A stretch of 5,733 nucleotides of DNA from CAYPQL01 sp964412905 (GTDB taxonomy: Bacteria; Patescibacteriota; Minisyncoccia; JAHIHE01; JAGLIN01), in assembly GCA_964412905.1 (NCBI GenBank), contig CAYPQL010000062.1, forward strand, positions 1-5,733, given 5' to 3'. This document shows positions 1 to 3,919 of the stretch, piece after piece. The position numbers were made by a program, and so were the translations under genes. The notes under the pieces are model-generated. The model was not told the origin of the DNA and did no database searches. It was given only the letters and a program-made list of their open reading frames with translations. The stretch's first letter is position 1. Every line of letters begins with the position of its first letter.

Positions 1-4
1 CTAG

Positions 5-38
5 GTATGACATTTCTATCGGGGAATAGTATGACATT
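5..38. repeat. 10-base direct repeat at the left edge
   Basis: The decamer GTATGACATT occurs at 5-14 and again at 29-38, a 24-base period, with CTATCGGGGAATA-type sequence between. Short repeats of this sort are found at the ends of some transposons, where transposase binds, so this could be the last bases of an element lying to the left of the window. No transposase, terminal inverted repeat or target duplication is visible, so only the repeat itself is certain. Confidence 0.4.
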
Positions 39-54
39 ATCATATGGGAGGGAC

Positions 55-98
55 AGAGGCAACGAGTTTGGAATGTTTCCAAAGTCATTATTGCCTCT
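55..98. other. two-tier hairpin just after the unknown gene
   Basis: The outer arms AGAGGCAA (55-62) and TTGCCTCT (91-98) are perfectly complementary over 8 bases. Nested inside are TTTGGAA (67-73) and TTCCAAA (77-83), a perfect 7-base stem with a 3-base loop. It begins about 10 bases beyond the TAA of the minus-strand gene that ends at 109, so it could stop or protect that transcript. No T-run follows on the minus strand (CTGTCCCTCCC), so it is not a canonical intrinsic terminator. A structured end of a mobile element is the alternative. Confidence 0.6.
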
Positions 99-108
99 AC
101 GAAATTGT

Positions 109-429
109 TTACCAAGAGTTGTAAATTTTTTCGCGCATTTCTCTTGCTTCTTCTTTATAGTCTTCATTTGAACTATATCGAAATGCTGCAAGCGCAAGGC
201 GGTGCATTCTTTTTCCGTAACCGCTTAATAAACGGTTTCCTTCTGGACCATTAGCAAGAGCTAAAAGTTCTTCGGGAGAAACAAGCATAAAATTGGTCAT
301 TCCAAATATTGATAAACCAATTTCGTTTGTCATTACAGGAACAACGAATGCCCAATCAGATTCTCCTTTTATTACAGTCGGCGATGCCACTTTTGGTCTC
401 TCTGTTTTAACAAGGTTTCTCGCTTCCAC
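109..429 (-). CDS. hypothetical protein, 106 aa from GTG; N-terminus possibly disrupted
   Basis: I do not recognise this protein. From the GTG at 427-429 it encodes 106 residues ending in TAA. There is no signal peptide or clear membrane segment. The centre (about residues 25-60) is hydrophobic and looks like a mixed alpha/beta fold, with DWAFVVPV, GLSIFGMTNF and SPEELLALANG. The C-terminal half is charged and helical (KRMHRLALAAFRY, then EDYKEEAREMREKI). A possible ribosome site, CAGGG, lies 8 or 9 bases before the GTG. The frame stays open and protein-like for 24 codons further upstream (KKELWYGPDGTYQAE... then RRDEQGNPVEA), up to an in-frame TGA at 502-504. The native protein was therefore probably longer, about 131-137 aa. 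It lies 28 bases behind a 53-aa gene and probably shares its transcript. That the frame is coding seems likely; the true start and whether the gene is intact are unclear. Confidence 0.6.
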   Translation of the reverse strand: MEARNLVKTERPKVASPTVIKGESDWAFVVPVMTNEIGLSIFGMTNFMLVSPEELLALANGPEGNRLLSGYGKRMHRLALAAFRYSSNEDYKEEAREMREKIYNSW

Positions 430-522
430 GGGATTACCCTGCTCATCTCTTCTTATTTCAGCTTGATATGTGCCGTCTGGTCCATACCAAAGCTCTTTTT
501 TTCATTTCTTTGTTTCTGTCAT
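430..522 (-). other. upstream in-frame extension of the unknown gene, interrupted by TGA
   Basis: An ATG at 520-522 has a good ribosome site (GAGGT, 530-534) and opens the same frame as the 106-aa protein. It reads MTETKK and then meets TGA at 502-504. After the stop the frame continues with KKELWYGPDGTYQAE into the GTG-started ORF, and its composition looks coding. The TGA overlaps a second ATG (503-505) in the arrangement ATGA, followed at once by seven A's (496-502 on the plus strand as T's). Removing one A would put that second ATG in frame as MKKELWYG. Possible readings are a nonsense mutation, a one-base sequence error, stop readthrough, or restart coupled to polymerase slippage on the A7 run. 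Confidence 0.5.
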
Positions 523-529
523 TTGACTT

Positions 530-534
530 ACCTC
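530..534 (-). promoter_or_regulatory. ribosome binding site for the ATG at 522
   Basis: GAGGT on the minus strand lies 7 bases before the ATG at 520-522, the same spacing as in the preceding 53-aa gene. This makes that ATG the expected start of the second gene, even though TGA follows six codons later. Confidence 0.65.
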
Positions 535-550
535 GTCTTTTTCTTATAAC

Positions 551-712
551 TCAACTCCGAGAAAGAGCAAAGATTTCCAATAGTCTATCTTTTTGTTTTT
601 CAGTTAATTTCTTATACTGCTCAAAAAGCTTAGACAAAAGCTCCTCAAACTCAAATTTCCTTCCTTTTTCAAGAAGCATGGTGGCTTCTTCGATTTTGTC
701 ATCTTCTATCAT
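551..712 (-). CDS. small hypothetical protein, 53 aa
   Basis: This ORF runs from ATG (710-712) to TGA (551-553) and encodes 53 residues, starting MIEDDKIEEATMLL and ending RLLEIFALSRS. A strong Shine-Dalgarno sequence (GAGGTGA, 720-726) sits 7 bases before the ATG, which is the main reason to accept so short an ORF. The protein is highly charged (many E, K and D), has no Cys, Gly appears once and there is no Pro. Leucines and phenylalanines are spaced as in amphipathic helices (FEFEELLSKLFEQYKKL), so a small helical, possibly dimeric or partner-binding protein is likely. It is first in a small unit behind a consensus promoter and a structured leader. I recognise no family. An antitoxin-like or regulatory partner of the next gene is conceivable, but nothing in the sequence proves it. 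Confidence 0.72.
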   Translation of the reverse strand: MIEDDKIEEATMLLEKGRKFEFEELLSKLFEQYKKLTEKQKDRLLEIFALSRS

Positions 713-719
713 TTTATCT

Positions 720-726
720 TCACCTC
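720..726 (-). promoter_or_regulatory. strong Shine-Dalgarno of the 53-aa gene
   Basis: GAGGTGA on the minus strand, 7 bases upstream of the ATG at 710-712, is close to ideal complementarity with the 16S rRNA 3' end. The mur and ABC genes in this window have nothing comparable. Confidence 0.8.
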
Positions 727-732
727 ATTTAT

Positions 733-743
733 ATCGGACCGAT
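733..743. promoter_or_regulatory. 11-base palindrome between leader hairpin and ribosome site
   Basis: ATCGG-A-CCGAT is a perfect palindrome around one central base. It lies in the leader, between the large hairpin and the Shine-Dalgarno sequence of the 53-aa gene. The one-base centre makes it unlikely as an RNA hairpin, so it could be a DNA operator half-site pair or simply chance. It shares the hexamer TCGGAC with the foot of the neighbouring hairpin (793-798). Confidence 0.3.
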
Positions 744-745
744 TT

Positions 746-807
746 AATTCACCAGTCCCAAAAAACTGCCATTTAAAATAATCGCAATTTTTTCGGACTG
801 GTAAATT
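746..807 (-). promoter_or_regulatory. long hairpin in the leader of the small operon
   Basis: Bases 746-758 pair with 795-807 over 13 positions. After a single mismatch (759/794), 760-769 pair with 784-793 over 10 more positions, leaving a 14-base loop (770-783). Two pairs are imperfect in DNA. In the minus-strand RNA both become G-U wobbles, while in a plus-strand RNA they would be A-C mismatches. The structure therefore fits a minus-strand transcript, which is the direction of the promoter at 844-871. The hairpin does not cover the ribosome site and is not followed by a U-run, so a simple terminator is unlikely. It may be a regulatory or stabilising 5' element, a small RNA, or a miniature inverted-repeat insertion. 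Confidence 0.65.
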
Positions 808-843
808 TATTAAGTTTTCAAAGGACAGAAAACCTGACTTTGC

Positions 844-871
844 ATTATATGTGAAATGGAAAAAATGTCAA
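844..871 (-). promoter_or_regulatory. consensus sigma70 promoter of the small operon
   Basis: On the minus strand TTGACA (866-871) is followed by a 16-base spacer and TATAAT (844-849); both hexamers match consensus perfectly. Transcription should start near 835-839, giving a leader of about 125 nt before the 53-aa gene. The promoter lies behind the putative terminator of the mur operon, so the two units appear to be transcribed separately. Confidence 0.82.
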
Positions 872-948
872 GGGCAACAATTTTCAAAATTTACTGTATG
901 CTACATTTGATTTAGATAAGTAAGGCATAGTCCTAATTATGGAAAGAT

Positions 949-988
949 CCTGAAATAAATTCAGAGCTTGTCCTGAATTTAGTTCAGG
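949..988 (-). terminator. large hairpin, probable end of the mur operon
   Basis: The 16-base arms 949-964 and 973-988 are complementary except at one position, with the 8-base loop AGCTTGTC. Each arm is itself nearly palindromic (CCTGAA...TTCAG), so the locus can also fold as two small hairpins. It lies about 75 bases beyond the murB stop and before the next promoter. On the minus strand only a weak pyrimidine stretch (ATCTTTCC) follows, so the terminator call is uncertain although the hairpin is clear. The sequence also looks like the CCTGAA/TTCAGG-AATGACA words that are scattered between genes in many bacterial genomes. Confidence 0.45.
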
Positions 989-1010
989 AATGACAAATGG
1001 GATAATTTAA

Positions 1011-1057
1011 AGCAATGTCTTACATAACAATACAACAATTTAACAATACAGCAATGT
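1011..1057. repeat. short direct repeats after murB
   Basis: The decamer TAACAATACA occurs at 1025-1034 and 1041-1050, and AGCAATGT occurs at 1011-1018 and 1050-1057. The stretch is built almost entirely of ACAAT-type words. It lies between the murB stop and the hairpin at 949-988 and has no coding potential that I can see. Confidence 0.6.
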
Positions 1058-1062
1058 AATTA

Positions 1063-2058
1063 TCAAAACCCCACATATTCAATTTCTTCGCTTAGCTGAA
1101 TTCCAAAATTATCTCTTATTTTTTGCTTGATTAAGCTGATAAGAATTACAACATCCTCTGCTTTGGCGCTATCTGTATTCACTATAAAATTTCCGTGCTT
1201 TTCTGAAACCATCGCTCCGCCGATTTTTTTGCCTTTAAGCCCGAGCGCTTCAACAAACCAACCGGCTGGAATCGTATTGTTCTTGCTGATAATTTCCAGC
1301 TCCGGATTTTCTTTTATTAATTTTTTTAGACGATCATCATCTAAAACGGGATTTCTAAACACGCTTCCCGCGCTTGGATATTGAAGAGGCTGTTTTTCCG
1401 CTCTTAATTTCAGATATTCTGAAATTTTCTCCCTGCTTTCTTTTTTATTTCCTTTCTTCAATTTCAAAATAGCGCTAATTATAATATGTTTTTTCTCTCT
1501 TTTAAAAACGCTTTCGCGATAAGAAAATTCACACTGTTTATTTTTCAATTTCCCAATTTCCCAATTTCTTAATTTCTTAATTTCTAATTTCTCCGCCTTC
1601 GGCGGATCCGCCATGGGCGGACAATTTCCAATTTCCAATACCTCTACTTCTTTCACAATATCCCCCATACACTTCCCATGCGCCCCCGCGTTATTGCAAA
1701 CCGCCCCGCCAACCGTCCCCGGAATTCCCGCTGCCCATTCCAGTCCAGTCAGATTATTTTTTATAGACTCACTAACTATTTTCGCCAGAGATAATCCGCT
1801 ATCGCAAATAATATTTGAATTTTGAATTTTGAATTTTGAATTTTGAATTTTTATCGCCAATCCGTCAAATCCTTCATCCGAAATTAAAATATTACTTCCT
1901 CCGCCCAAAACAAATATTTTCAATTTATTTTTCCCGGCAAACTCCAGAACCTCTTTTATTTCAGATATATTTTCCGCCGCGCAAAAAAACTTCGCCGGCC
2001 CGCCGATTTTAAACGAGGTGTATTTTGCAAGCGGAATGTTTTTTTGAATTTTAACCAT
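1063..2058 (-). CDS. murB: UDP-N-acetylenolpyruvoylglucosamine reductase (MurB)
   Basis: MurB is a cytoplasmic FAD enzyme that uses NADPH to reduce UDP-GlcNAc-enolpyruvate to UDP-MurNAc. The 331-residue frame is complete. Seen motifs are YTSFKIGG (13-20), the FAD-binding LGGGSN and SDEGF (51-64), the GLEWAAGIPGTVGG and CNNAGAHG block (105-128), FSYRES (178-183, with the substrate-site Arg181), PSAGSVFRNP (228-237, with Ser232 as the proton donor), AGWFVEALGLKG (265-276), HGNFIVN (288-294) and the C-terminal acidic SEEIEYVG (Glu324/325). The layout fits the shorter type II MurB. Two parts look inserted: residues 70-82, made by a heptamer tract, and about 145-175, made by an octamer tract plus paired palindromes. 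All catalytic motifs survive, so the enzyme is probably active. The ATG has no Shine-Dalgarno sequence but fits the usual MurB N-terminus. The gene is last of the murG-murC-ABC-murB series and ends TGA TAA. Confidence 0.97.
   Translation of the reverse strand: MVKIQKNIPLAKYTSFKIGGPAKFFCAAENISEIKEVLEFAGKNKLKIFVLGGGSNILISDEGFDGLAIKIQNSKFKIQNSNIICDSGLSLAKIVSESIKNNLTGLEWAAGIPGTVGGAVCNNAGAHGKCMGDIVKEVEVLEIGNCPPMADPPKAEKLEIKKLRNWEIGKLKNKQCEFSYRESVFKREKKHIIISAILKLKKGNKKESREKISEYLKLRAEKQPLQYPSAGSVFRNPVLDDDRLKKLIKENPELEIISKNNTIPAGWFVEALGLKGKKIGGAMVSEKHGNFIVNTDSAKAEDVVILISLIKQKIRDNFGIQLSEEIEYVGF
1546..1636. repeat. octamer tract with paired palindromes inside murB
   Basis: CAATTTCC-type octamers repeat from 1546 to 1592 (about six units, drifting to TAATTTCT) and resume at 1622-1636. 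Between them are two adjacent hairpins, TCCGCC-TTC-GGCGGA (1592-1606) and TCCGCC-ATG-GGCGGA (1607-1621), both with perfect 6-base arms. The block is read in frame as about 30 residues of MurB between the conserved GGAVCNNAGA and FSYRES motifs. A GC-rich element set in an AT-rich tract within a conserved gene looks like a later insertion. Confidence 0.85.
1814..1848. repeat. five tandem TTTGAAT heptamers inside murB
   Basis: Five perfect copies of TTTGAAT run head to tail. On the coding strand (ATTCAAA) they give the repeating peptide KIQNSKFKIQNS at residues 70-81 of MurB. Because 7 is not a multiple of 3, gain or loss of one unit would shift the frame. The coding-strand unit has no stop in any register, while the opposite strand has TGA in one register. 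Confidence 0.93.
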
Positions 2059-2095
2059 AAAATTTTATTGCTAATATTTTCAAAATAACCAGACA

Positions 2096-2127
2096 CATAC
2101 TCCCATACCCCAGGGTGTGGGAGTATG
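2096..2127. other. 15-base hairpin between the ABC gene and murB
   Basis: The arms 2096-2110 and 2113-2127 (outer CATACTCCCA / TGGGAGTATG) are complementary except at one position, which is a G-U wobble on the plus strand and an A-C mismatch on the minus strand. On the plus strand AAATCTTTTTT follows, the form of an intrinsic terminator in the antisense direction. On the minus strand the hairpin starts 10 bases after the ABC stop codon and has no U-run, so it could tune murB expression or protect the upstream message. It may also be one more palindromic repeat. Confidence 0.6.
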
Positions 2128-2136
2128 AAATCTTTT

Positions 2137-3888
2137 TTACTCGCCATCCACTTCTCCCAGACTTTGTAAATTGAATAATTTATAATACAACCCTTTTTTC
2201 CTTATTAACTCTTCGTGCTTGCCCTCCTCAATGATTTCACCCTTGTCTATTACTAAAATTTTATCCGCATGCATAATCGTGCTCAGGCGATGAGCGATAA
2301 CAAAAGTCGTTCTGCCTTTTATCAGCTTCTTTAAAGCGTCCTGAACCAATAATTCTGAATTAGAATCCAGCGCCGAGGTCGCCTCGTCTAAAATTAAAAT
2401 CTTTGGATTTTTCAAAATCGCCCGCGCAATCGCCACGCGCTGTTTTTGTCCGGTAGATAATTTCACTCCCCGCTCGCCCACTTCTTGGTCTATCTTGTCC
2501 GGAAAATTGTTTATGAATTCGTCCGCGCTTGCCGCTTTTATGGCATTCTCTATTTCTTCGTTTGTTGCGTTTAATTTTCCATAAATAATATTATTTTTCA
2601 GAGTATCATTAAACAAGCTCACTTCTTGCGGAACAATAGCGATATTTTGCCTTAAGCTCCTCAAGTCAATTTTCTGAATATCAACCCCGTCCAAAAATAT
2701 TTTTCCCGATGTCGGAATATTATATCTTGAAATCATATCCATCATCGTTGATTTTCCCACTCCGCTTTCACCGACCAAAGCCACAACCTCTCCCGGCTTT
2801 ATCTTAAAACTGATATTTTTCAAAACCTGCCTTGTTTCATGGTAACAAAAATTTATTTTCTCAAATTCCATTTCGCCTTTTATGTCTTTTATTTTGACAG
2901 CGCCTTTTTTGTCATAAGGCTCCGCTTCCTCGTCAAGCAGATTATAACCGCGCTTAAATACGCCTATCCATCTTCTATAATGATCTATACTCATTCCAAT
3001 TCTCCTCATCGGAATATTAATTAATCCCAAATAAGCAATGACTGTGACAATCTGTCCTGTAGTTATCGAGCCATCCCTAAACATCAAAGCCAAGGCAATA
3101 AGTAATAATAAGATTCCAAAAATAAAAAAAGTTTCTTGTAAAAAACTCATTTTATTCCACGCTAAAATAAATTTTTTATGATGCCTTCTTGTCTCATTCT
3201 CAAATACTGATGAAACTTTTCTATTTTCATATTCTTCCCTGCAGTTCGCTTTCACTGCCTGTATATTAGAGACTGAATCATAAACAAAACCGAAGGCATC
3301 TTCATATGATTTTTGAGCTTTGATAATATAATTACTTATAGACTTTGAATACTTTAATGTAATCAGCAAATAAATAAAAATATTTGTGGCAATTATAACA
3401 ACAAACAACCAATGAGTAAACACAGCCATTAATAATAATACAAATATAAGCATCAGAACATCCTGGCCGAACCAAAAAAGTATATCATTTATTATATTTT
3501 CCAAAGAGTCAGAAGCTTTTATATAGCGAGAAGAAAGTTTGCCGCTTTTTTGCTTTTTATGATATTGCAGATTTAAAATCAATGAATGACTGTTAAGAAG
3601 CAACATGAAATCATGCATGCATTTTATGGCCAATATTCTTCCGGCGGTAAAAACATATCTGTGGCCCCAATCCTTTATCAAGCTCAAAATCAGCCATAAA
3701 AATAAAATTCCAAAAATCACAGACATTGCCTCGCCGGTAATAATCAGATCAACAATCCTGCCATAGATATATGGGATCAAAGCCTCAGTTAAAGAAGCAA
3801 AAATCGCCACAACGAAAATACTATAAAATCTTTTTTTATACTTTGCCAAAAAACTCCAAATGATTTTAAAGTCATTAATAGATTCCAT
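2137..3888 (-). CDS. ABC exporter, fused membrane and ATPase domains
   Basis: This 583-residue protein is a half-transporter of the exporter class (MsbA/lipid/multidrug type) that should work as a dimer in the cytoplasmic membrane. The N-terminal domain (about 1-320) has six hydrophobic segments, near residues 21-50, 55-72, 138-158, 160-178, 250-270 and 277-298. The ATPase domain follows: Tyr349 as the A-loop, Walker A GESGVGKST (373-381), Q-loop Gln421, signature LSTGQ (477-481; Thr where LSGGQ is usual), Walker B ILILDE (497-502), SALD D-loop (505-508) and switch His533. All catalytic residues are present, and the length is typical. The gene starts 31 bases after the murC stop, has no obvious Shine-Dalgarno sequence and ends in TAA. 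The substrate cannot be read from the sequence. Its place between murC and murB suggests an envelope substrate such as a lipid or a polyprenyl-linked precursor, but a drug exporter is equally compatible. Confidence 0.93.
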   Translation of the reverse strand: MESINDFKIIWSFLAKYKKRFYSIFVVAIFASLTEALIPYIYGRIVDLIITGEAMSVIFGILFLWLILSLIKDWGHRYVFTAGRILAIKCMHDFMLLLNSHSLILNLQYHKKQKSGKLSSRYIKASDSLENIINDILFWFGQDVLMLIFVLLLMAVFTHWLFVVIIATNIFIYLLITLKYSKSISNYIIKAQKSYEDAFGFVYDSVSNIQAVKANCREEYENRKVSSVFENETRRHHKKFILAWNKMSFLQETFFIFGILLLLIALALMFRDGSITTGQIVTVIAYLGLINIPMRRIGMSIDHYRRWIGVFKRGYNLLDEEAEPYDKKGAVKIKDIKGEMEFEKINFCYHETRQVLKNISFKIKPGEVVALVGESGVGKSTMMDMISRYNIPTSGKIFLDGVDIQKIDLRSLRQNIAIVPQEVSLFNDTLKNNIIYGKLNATNEEIENAIKAASADEFINNFPDKIDQEVGERGVKLSTGQKQRVAIARAILKNPKILILDEATSALDSNSELLVQDALKKLIKGRTTFVIAHRLSTIMHADKILVIDKGEIIEEGKHEELIRKKGLYYKLFNLQSLGEVDGE

Positions 3889-3919
3889 AAAATTACTAAT
3901 AAATAAAATTTATTTATTC

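Noticed and set aside
55..98. Integron attC site
   Set aside because: The arms lack the GTTRRRY / RYYYAAC core sequences, and no integrase or cassette array is visible.
502..504. UGA read as glycine (Gracilibacteria/Absconditabacteria code) to explain the internal TGA
   Set aside because: murG, murB and the 53-aa gene end at TGA in the right place, and murB, murC and the ABC gene encode all their conserved glycines with GGN and contain no internal TGA.
495..504. Selenocysteine at the internal TGA or -1 ribosomal frameshifting on the A7 run
   Set aside because: No stable hairpin of the bacterial SECIS kind follows the TGA. A -1 shift from the ATG at 503-505 leads to a third frame that closes quickly, not to the long ORF.
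749..772. Seven-codon ORF MAVFWDW in the leader, with two Trp codons, suggesting Trp attenuation
   Set aside because: It has no Shine-Dalgarno sequence, and both Trp codons come from the sequence of the hairpin arm. No terminator/antiterminator pair and no tryptophan-related gene follows.
468..776. Plus-strand ORF of 102 codons opposite the small genes
   Set aside because: It is Ser/Leu/Phe-rich, as expected for the complement of AT-rich coding DNA, and covers the 53-aa gene, which has a strong ribosome site on the other strand.
1814..1848. CRISPR array
   Set aside because: The units are 7 bases with no spacers and lie inside a conserved gene; this is a simple tandem repeat.
1956..2147. Minus-strand ORF of 63 codons beginning MASKKDFILPHPG
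   Set aside because: It starts inside the end of the ABC gene, translates the intergenic hairpin and then runs in another frame of murB. It has no ribosome site; the MurB frame is clearly the real one.
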